From assembly GCF_017377795.1 (NCBI RefSeq), contig NZ_JAFRDR010000001.1, forward strand, positions 310,001 to 374,000: a DNA stretch of 64,000 nt, read 5' to 3'. Shown piece by piece: positions 1 to 8,339 of the stretch. Each line of letters starts with the position of its first letter. Position 1 is the first letter of the stretch. A model generated the notes under the pieces. It was not told the DNA's origin. It saw only the letters and a list, made by a program, of their open reading frames with translations, and made no database searches. Made by a program: the position numbers and the translations under genes. Source of the DNA: Williamsia soli. Lineage in GTDB: Bacteria; Actinomycetota; Actinomycetes; Mycobacteriales; Mycobacteriaceae.

Positions 1-452
1 GAGATGTTGATGAAGGACGCACTGCCGCCCTCGGGCAATTGTGTTGCGGCATAGGTAGCCAGATGGAACCCCGCCACCAGGTTGAGCTCCAGGATGGAGT
101 TGAAGCCGTCGACGGTCTCGTCCTCGGCGAAGGGGGGACCGGGACGGCCGGCGTTGTTGACCAGGATGTCGAGGCGCCCGAAGTCGCGTCGCGCGCGGTC
201 GACAAGTTCTTTCCGGTCGGCATCCACCGTGACGTCGCACCGAATCGGGACGATGCGGGGGTCGGTTGCGGCCAGTTCTTCGAGTCGCTCGAGTCGCCGG
301 GCGGCGGCGTACACAGTGGCACCCGCTGCCGCGAGGATCCGGGCGAATCCGAGGCCGAGGCCCGAGGATGCACCCGTGACAACGGCGACCCGACCGCTGA
401 GATCGAACAGCTCTGCGGGCGTCGGTACCGCGACGGATGTGTTGTCTGTCAA
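1..452 (-). CDS. SDR family oxidoreductase, C-terminus cut by window edge
   Basis: This is the N-terminal ~150 residues of a short-chain dehydrogenase/reductase, an NAD(P)-dependent alcohol or ketone oxidoreductase. Reading the minus strand from a TTG at 452 gives a Rossmann start with the glycine motif TGASSGLG, then RLDILVNNAGRPG, the structural NNAG of classical SDRs. The catalytic Tyr-Lys lies beyond the window. I chose the TTG because GAGGGG lies just upstream and because it falls 16 bp after the stop of the upstream SDR gene, as expected in an operon. The substrate is unknown; the neighbours suggest a hydroxyacyl-CoA or related alcohol. Confidence 0.85.
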   Translation of the reverse strand, partial: MTDNTSVAVPTPAELFDLSGRVAVVTGASSGLGLGFARILAAAGATVYAAARRLERLEELAATDPRIVPIRCDVTVDADRKELVDRARRDFGRLDILVNNAGRPGPPFAEDETVDGFNSILELNLVAGFHLATYAATQLPEGGSASFINI

Positions 453-468
453 TGTCTTCCCCTCGTCC

Positions 469-1227
469 TCAGTAGACCGCGGTCCGGCCGCCGTCGACCG
501 GGATGACGGCGCCGGTGGTGTATCCCGCGGCGTCGCCCGCGAGATGTGTCACGAGGCCGGCGATCTCGTCGGGATTGCCCAGACGCCCGGCCGGCAGGCG
601 GTCGACGATCTTGCCGACGAACTCATCGTCCCAGTTCTCGGCCATGTCGGTGGCGAATCCGCCTGGCATGATGCAGTTCACGCGAACGGTCGGACCGTAC
701 TCTTGCGCATAGGCCATCGTCAGGGCGTTGAGTCCGTTCTTGGCCGCGGCGTACATCGCCTCGGGCGGACTCGGTCGTACCGCTCCGATGCTGGAGATGT
801 TGATGATGGAACCGCCGCCGGCGGCCACCATACGTGCACCGGCGACTGCCATCAGCCGGAACGGCCCTTTGAGGTTGACCTCGATGGTCTTGTCCCACAG
901 AGACTCTGTCACCGAGACCAGATTCTCGGCGAGCGGAGCGATTCCAGCGTTGTTCACGACGATGTCGAGGCTGCCGTACGTGGCGATGATCTCGTCGACG
1001 GCAGGTTCGATCGACTCCCATTTGCCGACGTGCAGTGCGAACGGGTGAGCGCTGCCGGGTCCGGAATCGCCGAGGCTCCGGACAGCTTCCTCGCAGGCGT
1101 CGAGTTTGCGGCTCGAGACGATCACGGTGGCGCCGGCATCGCGTAGCCCTCGGGCGATCGCCAGTCCGAGTCCTCGGCTGGCGCCGGTGACCAGTGCGAC
1201 CTTGCCATCCAAATACGCTGTGCTCAT
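469..1227 (-). CDS. SDR family oxidoreductase
   Basis: A complete classical SDR of 252 residues. The nucleotide-binding motif TGASRGLG is at about residues 14-21, NNAG at about 91-94, and the catalytic YAAAK is preceded by ISS; the C-terminal GAVIPVDGG is typical of the family. It probably oxidises or reduces a secondary alcohol/ketone in an acyl-CoA pathway, like bacterial 3-hydroxyacyl-CoA dehydrogenases, though the sequence does not fix the substrate. Its ATG overlaps the end of the upstream dehydrogenase gene by 4 bp, so the two are translationally coupled. A second SDR follows directly. Confidence 0.93.
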   Translation of the reverse strand: MSTAYLDGKVALVTGASRGLGLAIARGLRDAGATVIVSSRKLDACEEAVRSLGDSGPGSAHPFALHVGKWESIEPAVDEIIATYGSLDIVVNNAGIAPLAENLVSVTESLWDKTIEVNLKGPFRLMAVAGARMVAAGGGSIINISSIGAVRPSPPEAMYAAAKNGLNALTMAYAQEYGPTVRVNCIMPGGFATDMAENWDDEFVGKIVDRLPAGRLGNPDEIAGLVTHLAGDAAGYTTGAVIPVDGGRTAVY

Positions 1228-2426
1228 TTGTATTTCTTCAATTCCAGACGGGCGATCGTACGCAGGTGCACTTCATTGGGGCCATCCGCGATCTGAAGCG
1301 CGCGGGTGATGGCGTGTAGGCGGGCGAGGATCGTGTCGTCGCTGACCCCGGCGGCTCCGAAGGTCTGCACGGCGCGGTTGACCACGTTGTGCGCGACCTC
1401 CATGGCCGATACTTTGATGGCCGCGACCTCGGAGCGCGCCGACGCATTGCCCTTGGTGTCCATCAACCAGGACGACTTCAGGACGAGGAGACGGATCTGA
1501 TCGATCTCGATGCGGCTCCGGGCGATCCACTCCCGGACCACTCCCTGGCTTGCCAGCGGTCCGCCGAACGCAACGCGGTCGATCGAGCGGCGGCACATCA
1601 TCTCGAGTGCGCGCTCGGCCATGCCGATGGCGCGCATGGCGTAGTGCATGCGGCCGGGGCCGAGTCGTCCCTGCGCGATGGCGAATCCGTCGCCCTCGGC
1701 GCCGAGCATGTTCGTCGCGGGCACCCGTACGTCGGTGAACTGGACTTCGCCGTGTCCAAGACGGTCTTTGAAGCCGAACATCGGCAGATCGCGAAGGACC
1801 TCGACGCCGGGAGCGTCTGCGGGTACAAGGATCATGCTCTGCTGCCGGTAGGTCGGGCCTTCGGGGTCTGATTTGCCCATGAAGATGATGAGCTTGCAGT
1901 CCGGGTCCAGGACGCCGGAGGTGTACCACTTGCGGCCGTTGAGAACGTAGTCATCCCCGTCGCGCAGGATGGTCGAGGTGATGTTGGTGGCATCCGAACT
2001 CGCCACGTCGGGTTCGGTCATCGCGAATGCGGACCGAATACTGCAGTCCAGCAAAGGTTTGAGCCACTGCTCTTTCTGAGCCTCGGTGCCGAACATGGCG
2101 AGGATCTCCATGTTGCCGGTGTCGGGTGCGGAGCAGTTGATGGTCTCGTTGCCGATGATGGAGCGGCCCACGACCTCTGCGAGCGGGGCGTATTCGAGGT
2201 TCGTCAGGCCGGCACCGAGGCCGTCATGCGTCATGAACAGATTCCACAGTCCGAGTTCTCGGGCCTTTGCCTGCAGATCCCGCATGATCTGCGGTTGCTC
2301 GTGGGGGTTGTCATTGGCGGCTATCTGGGCGTCGTAGACCTTTTCGGCGGGATAGACATGCTGGTCCATGAAGCTCTCGAGGCTGATGAGCAGTTCCTCG
2401 GTGCGGGCGGAGTAGGAGAAATCCAC
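1224..2426 (-). CDS. Acyl-CoA dehydrogenase, ACAD10/11-like
   Basis: A 400-residue FAD-dependent acyl-CoA dehydrogenase with the middle-domain motif FAMTEPDVASSDATN and the WYTSG segment that contacts flavin. Near the C-terminus it carries IADGPNEVH, the form of the active-site segment seen in the ACAD10/ACAD11 branch, where Asp replaces the usual Glu position. In human ACAD11 an APH-type kinase is fused to this dehydrogenase and the pair acts on 4-hydroxyacyl-CoAs. Here the adjacent upstream gene (2451-3419) encodes a separate APH-type kinase, so the two probably form the same module in split form. It is coupled to the downstream SDR by a 4-bp overlap. Confidence 0.93.
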   Translation of the reverse strand: MDFSYSARTEELLISLESFMDQHVYPAEKVYDAQIAANDNPHEQPQIMRDLQAKARELGLWNLFMTHDGLGAGLTNLEYAPLAEVVGRSIIGNETINCSAPDTGNMEILAMFGTEAQKEQWLKPLLDCSIRSAFAMTEPDVASSDATNITSTILRDGDDYVLNGRKWYTSGVLDPDCKLIIFMGKSDPEGPTYRQQSMILVPADAPGVEVLRDLPMFGFKDRLGHGEVQFTDVRVPATNMLGAEGDGFAIAQGRLGPGRMHYAMRAIGMAERALEMMCRRSIDRVAFGGPLASQGVVREWIARSRIEIDQIRLLVLKSSWLMDTKGNASARSEVAAIKVSAMEVAHNVVNRAVQTFGAAGVSDDTILARLHAITRALQIADGPNEVHLRTIARLELKKYK

Positions 2427-2450
2427 GGTGAAACTCCTGTGGGTTGAAGG

Positions 2451-3419
2451 TCAGCGGTCGAGCAGGGCAGTGCCGGTATTGATCAGGCGATTGATGGTGG
2501 CGGGCAGCTTTTCCTGATCGGGGTCGTGGTGTCGGCCCTCGCGATGCCGACGAAGGTTGTGGCCCATGATGGCTGCCATCTTCAATCGGCCGAGGGCGTC
2601 GAACCAGGTGAGATCGGGGAGGGGCCTGCCACCGTCGGTGTAGAGGTCGATCAGCTCGTCGGTCGAGGGCAGTCCGGACACCTCACGGCCGACGTCGGGG
2701 AAGTTGCTGCCGTCGGCAAAGACGAAGAACCAACCGAGTTCGACTCGGGGGTCGCCCGCACTCCAGATCTCCCAATCGATCAGTGCAACCGGTTCGGAGC
2801 CTCGAGACAGGATGTTGCCGAGCCGGTAGTCGCCGTGCACCAGTGCAGGTTTGATGGGCGCCGGCACGGAGTCCTGGAGAAGCTGCAACAGCTTGTCTCC
2901 GCCGACGACCAACTCCGGCGGCACGGCAGCCAGAGTGCGAGCCCACCGCTCGAGTTCGGCGGCCGGGGTCAGCGGATCGTTGATGCCCTCGATCACGGTG
3001 AAGTCGATGTCGTGCAGTCGCGGCAGGATCTCGGCGGCCCGGCGCATCCGGCTCGCGGCGAGCGCCGGCTCGACCTCGGGATCGTCGAGGACCGGTTCGA
3101 TGGACTCGCCGGGCACGAACTCCATTGCGAACCAAGCGGGTTCGGTGCGATCGACCGCCACCACCCGCGGCACCGGCACATCGCTGTGCTCCAGAGCCTG
3201 CAGAACGGTTGCCTGTCGCAGCATGTCGTGCCGGCCGATAGAGCGCTGGCCCTCGGGCACGGCCTTGATCACGACGTCGCCACCGGACGTCGACACCTTG
3301 TACGTCAGGCCGGAATGGCCGCCGGGCAAGGTCTCGAACCCCGTCATCACGAGATCGCAGTCGGTCAAGAGCTTGTCGGCGACGCGATCGCGAAGGGACG
3401 GTGAGGTCGGCGCGGTCAT
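2451..3419 (-). CDS. APH-family phosphotransferase, ACAD10/11 kinase-like
   Basis: A 322-residue kinase-fold protein of the aminoglycoside phosphotransferase/choline kinase superfamily. The catalytic Brenner motif is HGDYRLGN and the metal-binding segment is LIDWEIWSAGDP, both close to the N-terminal kinase half of ACAD10/11. I used the ATG at 3419 because it overlaps the stop of the upstream dehydrogenase by 4 bp; a longer open frame to 3548 reads through that neighbour. The context argues against antibiotic resistance: it is embedded between acyl-CoA dehydrogenases. Inferred role: phosphorylation of a hydroxyacyl-CoA before elimination. Confidence 0.88.
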   Translation of the reverse strand: MTAPTSPSLRDRVADKLLTDCDLVMTGFETLPGGHSGLTYKVSTSGGDVVIKAVPEGQRSIGRHDMLRQATVLQALEHSDVPVPRVVAVDRTEPAWFAMEFVPGESIEPVLDDPEVEPALAASRMRRAAEILPRLHDIDFTVIEGINDPLTPAAELERWARTLAAVPPELVVGGDKLLQLLQDSVPAPIKPALVHGDYRLGNILSRGSEPVALIDWEIWSAGDPRVELGWFFVFADGSNFPDVGREVSGLPSTDELIDLYTDGGRPLPDLTWFDALGRLKMAAIMGHNLRRHREGRHHDPDQEKLPATINRLINTGTALLDR

Positions 3420-4624
3420 GGGCGTGGCTCCCGGGGTAGGCCGAGGACACGCTCGGCGATGATGTTGTGCTGGATCTCGTCGGTGCCGCCGGCGATCTTG
3501 TAGCCGGGCGCACCGAGGACATGCTCGGACCAGGCGAAGGTGCCCCACTCGCCGGAGTCCGACGTCAGGTCGCGCCCGAGGAGTAGACGTGCGACCTCGG
3601 AGGTGCGGGCCATGGTGTCGGTCGCCAGTAGTTTGCCCAGAGACGCCTCCGGTCCGGGATTGTTTCCGGCGACCACCGCTCCCGCGACCCGCATGTTGCT
3701 GATCCGCTGGACGTAACTGCGGGTCACCAGATCAGCGACGCGGTCCTTCTCCAGGTCGCTGAGGGGCCGGCCCAGGTTGCGGGCCAGCTCGACTGCCTGA
3801 TCGGCGTTGGCGAGTCCGAGGTTTCCGCCATCGAGCCGCTCGGCGGCCAAGACGGTGAGCGCCACGGGCCATCCTTTGCCGACCGGGCCCAGCCGGTAGG
3901 TGTCGTCGAGCTGCACACCTTCCAGGTAGACCTCGTTGAACGACGCGCCGCCGGTCATCTGCCGGATCGGGCGCACGGTGACGCCCGGGGCATCCATCGG
4001 GATGAGAAACACGGTCAACCCGGCATGTTTGGCGACGGTCGGGTCGGTGCGGCACACCGCCACACCGACGTCTGCCACGCTCGCGCCGGAGGTCCACACC
4101 TTGTGTCCGTCGATGGTCCACGTCCCGTCGGTTTCGACGGCGCGGGTGCGGACGGCGGCGAGATCAGAACCGGCCTCGGTTTCGGAGAACAGTTGGCAGG
4201 CGATCAGGTCGGTACGCAGCATCGCCCGAACATACTGTTCCTGCTGTGCCGGAGTGCCCCACTGGGCAATGGTTGGTGCGACGAGTTGTTGTGTCACCGA
4301 GAACATCTCGGTGCGTTTCGGGATGTCGAAGCCCTCTTCGACGCGGCGAAACGCCAGTGTGTACGAGAGGGGGAGATCGCGGCCGCCGTATTCGGTAGGG
4401 GACGACAGTGCGCCCCAGCCGGCGTCGAACTTCGCGCGCTCATACTCGGAGATCGCGTCGGTATGGGCCCTCTCCTCGGCGGGTGTCCAGCTCTCGAACA
4501 CCGACACCGAGTCGTCGCCGCGACCCCACGGGGCCTCGGTGCGCGGCGCAGCAACGCTCTGCAACCAGGCGATCGCGTCTGCAGTGAACTGCCCGAGTCC
4601 GGGGATGCTCTGCTGGGCGGTCAT
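3416..4624 (-). CDS. Acyl-CoA dehydrogenase (FadE-like)
   Basis: A 402-residue acyl-CoA dehydrogenase. Visible motifs are LFSETEAGSDLA and VWTSGA in the flavin-contact region and GGTDEIQHNIIAERVLGLP at the C-terminus, where the Glu of TDE is in the usual catalytic/adenine-contact segment. The N-terminal ~50 residues, with WESWTP-type text replaced by FESWTPAEE, resemble mycobacterial FadE proteins used on side chains or unusual acids. It sits between the thiolase-like gene and the kinase with ATGA overlaps on both sides. It probably introduces a double bond into the pathway's acyl-CoA; the exact substrate is unknown. Confidence 0.92.
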   Translation of the reverse strand: MTAQQSIPGLGQFTADAIAWLQSVAAPRTEAPWGRGDDSVSVFESWTPAEERAHTDAISEYERAKFDAGWGALSSPTEYGGRDLPLSYTLAFRRVEEGFDIPKRTEMFSVTQQLVAPTIAQWGTPAQQEQYVRAMLRTDLIACQLFSETEAGSDLAAVRTRAVETDGTWTIDGHKVWTSGASVADVGVAVCRTDPTVAKHAGLTVFLIPMDAPGVTVRPIRQMTGGASFNEVYLEGVQLDDTYRLGPVGKGWPVALTVLAAERLDGGNLGLANADQAVELARNLGRPLSDLEKDRVADLVTRSYVQRISNMRVAGAVVAGNNPGPEASLGKLLATDTMARTSEVARLLLGRDLTSDSGEWGTFAWSEHVLGAPGYKIAGGTDEIQHNIIAERVLGLPREPRP

Positions 4625-5772
4625 ACCGACAGCACCGTGCAGGCGCTGATGCCGGGTGCGCCGTAGACATGGGTGAATCCCGTTGTGGGTGAGCCTGGTA
4701 CCTGGCGAGCACCGGCTTCGCCTCGCAGCTGGGTGACGATCTCGTACACCTGTCGCAACCCGGACGCGCCGATCGGCTCACCGTTGGCGATACATCCACC
4801 GTCGGTGTTGACAGGTATGCTTCCGTTGATCTCGGTGGCGCCGGCAGCGATGAGTTCTTCTTGCTCGCCTGGTTCGCAGAAGCCGCACTCGGCCATGTGC
4901 ATGATCTCGGCGCCGCTCTCGGTGTCCTGGAGCTGTGCGACGTCGATGTCCGACGGTGCGACGCCGGCTTGTTCGAAGGCGGCTTTCGCGGCATCGGCGC
5001 TGACGCTGGGAGGTTCGCCCTCACCCTGTACCGCGGGGCTGAAGACCTCGAAGGAGCCGAATCGTCTGGTGCGATGCGTGATTGCCCGCAGCTGCACCGG
5101 GCGTCCACCCAGTCGTCGGACTGCGGCCTCGTTCGCGACGATGACGGCAGCTCCGCCTTCACCCGGGGAACAGAACATGTACCGGGTCAGCGGGTCGTTG
5201 ACCATGTCGGCGCCTGCGATGGCCTCGACCGACATCGCCTCGCGGCGCCACGCGTTCGGATTGAGGACACCGTTGCGGTACGCCTTGGCGGCGACCCGGG
5301 CCAACGTCTCCCGGGAGATGTTGTGTTGGTGCATGTATCGCTCGATCTTCGAGCCGAAGAATTGTGTCGTCACCATGAGTCCGGCCTCGCCGTACCCCTC
5401 GGGAAGGCCCCATTCGGCCGGTGTGGGGTCGAAGGCGCCGCGGGGATGTTTGTCGAATCCCACCGCGAGTGCGATGTCCGCAGCACCGGCGCGCACCGCG
5501 TTGACCGCAGAGAACAGCGCGCTACCGCCGGTGGCGCAACCATTCTTGACGTTGGTGAACGGGATGCCGGTGAAGCCCAACTCGGCGACGAGCGTATCGG
5601 CGAGGCCGGATCCGTCGCTTCCGCCGAAGGCCACCTGGACGTCCGGCCAGGTGAGACCCGCGTCGTCCAGTGCGTTTCCGATCGCGGTGACCGCCATCTT
5701 GCGCCCGGTGACGCCCGGCTGCCTACCGAACTGGGACAGCCCGGCGCCGATGATCGAAACAGTCTGCGTCAC
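4621..5772 (-). CDS. Thiolase-like (SCP2-thiolase/lipid-transfer type) protein
   Basis: A 383-residue member of the thiolase superfamily of the SCP-x/Ltp branch. The nucleophile region reads NVKNGCATGGSA, keeping the Cys. The segment that in classical thiolases is GHP(I/M)GA(S/T)G reads ANGEPIGASG here, so the catalytic His is Glu. Together with the DUF35 partner encoded immediately upstream (5769-6146, 4-bp overlap), this fits the Ltp-type thiolase/aldolase complexes of actinobacterial steroid and acyl-CoA catabolism. It could be a thiolase or a retro-aldolase; the sequence does not decide. Confidence 0.88.
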   Translation of the reverse strand: MTQTVSIIGAGLSQFGRQPGVTGRKMAVTAIGNALDDAGLTWPDVQVAFGGSDGSGLADTLVAELGFTGIPFTNVKNGCATGGSALFSAVNAVRAGAADIALAVGFDKHPRGAFDPTPAEWGLPEGYGEAGLMVTTQFFGSKIERYMHQHNISRETLARVAAKAYRNGVLNPNAWRREAMSVEAIAGADMVNDPLTRYMFCSPGEGGAAVIVANEAAVRRLGGRPVQLRAITHRTRRFGSFEVFSPAVQGEGEPPSVSADAAKAAFEQAGVAPSDIDVAQLQDTESGAEIMHMAECGFCEPGEQEELIAAGATEINGSIPVNTDGGCIANGEPIGASGLRQVYEIVTQLRGEAGARQVPGSPTTGFTHVYGAPGISACTVLSV

Positions 5773-6146
5773 CGGCCGGCTCCTGACACTCCGGTGGTGC
5801 CGACGGCGAACCGAGGCACCGGTGAGATGGAGACCAGGCTCACCGGTGCTCGATCCAGTTCGGCGAAGTCGTCACAATCGAGGATTGCTTGGATCTTGAT
5901 TCCTTCGGGGAGTTCCACATATCCCACCGCGAAGGGCGAGAAACCTTCGACGGGTGGGATATACGGCGGAGATTTGGGCGGAAACCGCTGAATCGTGTAC
6001 GCCCAGACGACTCCGTGCGTGCTCAGCTCGACCGCGGTCGTGGTTCTGCTCGCACATCGACTGCACATCTCGTTCACCGGGAATGCGACTGTGCCGCAGA
6101 CGGTGCACTTGCTGCCGTCGAGCACCGCGGTTCGCTTATCGCCCAT
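5769..6146 (-). CDS. DUF35 Zn-ribbon/OB-fold acyl-CoA-binding protein
   Basis: A 125-residue protein with an N-terminal zinc ribbon (CTVCGTVAFP followed by CSRC, four Cys) and a C-terminal OB-fold (VWAYTIQRFPP, FAVGYVELPEGIKIQAIL). This is the DUF35 architecture that binds and positions the CoA substrate for thiolase-like partners such as Ltp2/ChsH2-type proteins. It overlaps the thiolase-like gene by 4 bp, which strongly suggests that the two products form a complex. Confidence 0.92.
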   Translation of the reverse strand: MGDKRTAVLDGSKCTVCGTVAFPVNEMCSRCASRTTTAVELSTHGVVWAYTIQRFPPKSPPYIPPVEGFSPFAVGYVELPEGIKIQAILDCDDFAELDRAPVSLVSISPVPRFAVGTTGVSGAGR

Positions 6147-6187
6147 CTCTTTTTGTCCTCTCCGAAGTGGTGGTGATCGTCAGCCGA

Positions 6188-6976
6188 TCAGCGGCCGACC
6201 CACTTGGGCTCACGCTTTTCGAGGAATGCGGTGACACCTTCCCGGCCGTCCTCGGACTGCAGCGCGTTACCGACCGCGAGGTGCTCCATGACCATGAGCG
6301 ACTGGATGTCGGCGTCGAGGCCGCGGTCGATGGTCATCTTGGTGAGCTTCATCATGAACGGGCTCTTGTCGGTGAGCTGGGCGATGAAGTCTTCGACCGT
6401 CTGGTCGAGCTCCTCCGCCGGGGCCGAGGCGTTGATGAGATCGAAGTCGGCGGCCTCGATGCCGGAGAGCAGCTTGCCGGTCAGCATCAGTTCCTTGGTC
6501 TTGCGGATGCCGATCATGCGGGGCAGGCGGTAGATGGGTCCGGCGCCGCCGAAGAGCGCACGGCGGATGTGGAAGTCGCCGATCTTGGCGTCGTCGACGG
6601 CGATCGCGAAATCGCAGGAGATCATGAGTTCGAAGCCGCCGGCGGTGACGTAGCCCTCGAGGACCGCGACCGACGGGGTGTTCATGGAGTAGAGGCGATC
6701 GCAGACCTTGGCCGACAGGACTGCGACATCCATCGCGTTGGTGCTACCGACGTAGTCCTTGAGCAGGATATCCAGGTCGAATCCCGAGCAGAAGGTGTTG
6801 TTCACGCCGCGCAGGACGAGGACCTTGAGGTTCGGGTCGGCGTCGACCTCGGCGATGATCTCGTCGAGACGGTACAGCAGCTCGGGGGTCACGGCGTTCT
6901 TCTTGTGCGGGCGGTTCAGCCACACACGTGCGACGTCTCCGTCTTTTTCCAACAGGATGTGGTCGGTGTCAACCAT
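6188..6976 (-). CDS. Enoyl-CoA hydratase/isomerase family protein
   Basis: A 262-residue crotonase-fold protein. It shows WLNRPHKKNAVTPELL, the oxyanion-hole segment NNTFCSGFDLD and a second one, EGYVTAGGFELMISCDFAIA. It hydrates or isomerises an enoyl-CoA in the adjacent pathway. The ATG at 6976 is preceded by GAGAGG at 6 nt; an in-frame TTG at 7000 would add eight residues without a ribosome site. It is first in the minus-strand run that continues into the DUF35/thiolase genes (42-bp gap), and its 5' region carries a degenerate copy of the TGAACTAAGTTCA operator. Confidence 0.92.
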   Translation of the reverse strand: MVDTDHILLEKDGDVARVWLNRPHKKNAVTPELLYRLDEIIAEVDADPNLKVLVLRGVNNTFCSGFDLDILLKDYVGSTNAMDVAVLSAKVCDRLYSMNTPSVAVLEGYVTAGGFELMISCDFAIAVDDAKIGDFHIRRALFGGAGPIYRLPRMIGIRKTKELMLTGKLLSGIEAADFDLINASAPAEELDQTVEDFIAQLTDKSPFMMKLTKMTIDRGLDADIQSLMVMEHLAVGNALQSEDGREGVTAFLEKREPKWVGR

Positions 6977-7002
6977 CGGATGCCTCTCGTTTGACTTCAA
7001 AT

Positions 7003-7015
7003 TGAACTGGATTCA
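7003..7015 (-). promoter_or_regulatory. Degenerate TGAAC-type operator upstream of enoyl-CoA hydratase
   Basis: On the minus strand this reads TGAATCCAGTTCA, a relaxed version of the perfect palindrome TGAACTAAGTTCA found at 15554 and 17478. It lies 27 bp before the enoyl-CoA hydratase start and is followed by ATTTGAAG, resembling the CATTTCAT that follows the better copies. The match is imperfect, so this is a candidate only. Confidence 0.4.
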
Positions 7016-7092
7016 CTTCAGTTTTACTCGGTTGGCGGCGCAGCGTCAATACCGCCGCCGATCGACTCTGTCTTTCCCGTGCTCGCGCACCG

Positions 7093-8238
7093 TCAGATCC
7101 CGATCAGATTCGCGATCCGCGCGCGGTGCCGCCGCGAATCACCCTGCAGCGCTTCATTTCCCAATGCGCGACGAAAGTAGGAGTGGGCTGCGTGCTCCCA
7201 CGTGAAGCCCACGCCGCCATGGAGTTGGATCGCCTCGGCGGACGCCTCGAGGGCCGCATCGGTGCACACGGCGCCGGCCACGGCGACGGCGAGCCGCGCT
7301 TCATCTGGGTCTTCTGCGAACACTGCAGCGGCGTAACGCGACGCCGACCTCGCCCGCTCCAGGGTGATCAGCAGGTCGGCGAGCCGATGTTTGATGGCCT
7401 GGAACGAGCCGATCGGCCGGCCGAACTGTTCCCGGGTCGAAACGTACTCGAGGGTGAGTTCGAGCAGCCGGTCGACGATGCCGGTGTTCTCGCAGGCCAC
7501 CGCGAGAATTCTCAGATCCTCGATCCGCGCGCGAAACGTGGCGTCGGCGCCAGGTTCGGTCATCGTGAGAGCTGCGGTTCCCTCGAAGGAAACGTCGGCG
7601 AGCCGCCGGGTGGGGTCGATCGCCCTTCTCGTGACGCGTGACCTCGGCGACGGGTGGACGGCGAAAGTTCGCCGGCCGTCGGTGGTCTCTGCCGACACGA
7701 TCAGCACGTCGGCGGCATCGCCCCCGACCACGTGGGTGACGCCGCCGCTCACCGTCCACCCGGAGTCGGTTTCCTCGGCTCGGAGCTGGTCGTGCTCTGG
7801 TTCGAGACTGCTGACCGCGACGAGGAGGCTGCCGGCCATGGCCTGCGCGAGAAGTTCTGCGATGGCTTCGTCGGCGGCGCCGAGCAAGAGCGCCTGGGTT
7901 CCGAGGATTGCCGATGAGAGCACCGGCTCGCAGACGAGTGCGCGGCCGCACTCCTCCAAGATGATGCTCAATTCGTCGGTGCCGTATCCGAGTCCGCCAT
8001 GCGACTCCGGCACGGCAAGGGCGGCGACGGACATGTCATCGGCCAGCTGTTGCCACAGTTCCCGGGAAAAGCCGTGGTCAGAAGCGGACGCTTCCCGCAC
8101 CGCATCGATATCGCTGTGTTTCGCCAGTAGCCCGCGAAGCGCGTCGCGGAGTTCTTGCTGTTCGACACCGGGAAAAAGGGAGGCGGGCTCGGACCGCGGC
8201 CAGGGTTCTTCGATGGCGGTGGCGCCAGGAGAGGTCAT
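7093..8238 (-). CDS. Acyl-CoA dehydrogenase family protein, small-partner type
   Basis: A 381-residue acyl-CoA dehydrogenase-fold protein. It retains the flavin-fold segments LAVPESHGGLGYG, REQFGRPIGSFQAIKHRLADL and AIQLHGGVGFTWEH but has divergent middle-domain motifs (TEPGADATF only), and no clear catalytic Glu in the segment where the 3416-4624 enzyme has TDE. Mycobacterial FadE enzymes often form heteromers of a catalytic and a non-catalytic chain; this resembles the latter. It ends 116 bp before the enoyl-CoA hydratase start. Weak TGAAC half-sites lie at 8256-8268, and a nearly palindromic copy lies at 8320. Confidence 0.9.
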   Translation of the reverse strand: MTSPGATAIEEPWPRSEPASLFPGVEQQELRDALRGLLAKHSDIDAVREASASDHGFSRELWQQLADDMSVAALAVPESHGGLGYGTDELSIILEECGRALVCEPVLSSAILGTQALLLGAADEAIAELLAQAMAGSLLVAVSSLEPEHDQLRAEETDSGWTVSGGVTHVVGGDAADVLIVSAETTDGRRTFAVHPSPRSRVTRRAIDPTRRLADVSFEGTAALTMTEPGADATFRARIEDLRILAVACENTGIVDRLLELTLEYVSTREQFGRPIGSFQAIKHRLADLLITLERARSASRYAAAVFAEDPDEARLAVAVAGAVCTDAALEASAEAIQLHGGVGFTWEHAAHSYFRRALGNEALQGDSRRHRARIANLIGI

Positions 8239-8305
8239 TCAGGTTCCAGTCGAGTTGAGTTCAGTTTGGTTTAATTCCCCGAGCCTAACCCGGATACACG
8301 TCTGG

Positions 8306-8339
8306 AACGAGGGTTTTACTGAACTAACTTCATTTCATG
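8306..8339 (+). repeat. 34-nt promoter/operator repeat, copy B (degenerate)
   Basis: This block matches 15540-15573 at 32 of 34 positions. It contains TGAACTAACTTCA (8320-8332, one base from palindromic), a TAACTT box and an ATG at 8337, but downstream on the plus strand only four codons follow before a stop. On the minus strand it lies 82 bp upstream of the 7093-8238 dehydrogenase gene and overlaps the stop codon of the LysR gene. It is either a functional operator for the minus-strand gene or the relic of a duplicated promoter. Confidence 0.7.

Noticed and set aside
2451-3419. Antibiotic-resistance aminoglycoside phosphotransferase
   Set aside because: The fold matches, but the motifs and operon position fit the ACAD10/11-type kinase of acyl-CoA metabolism.
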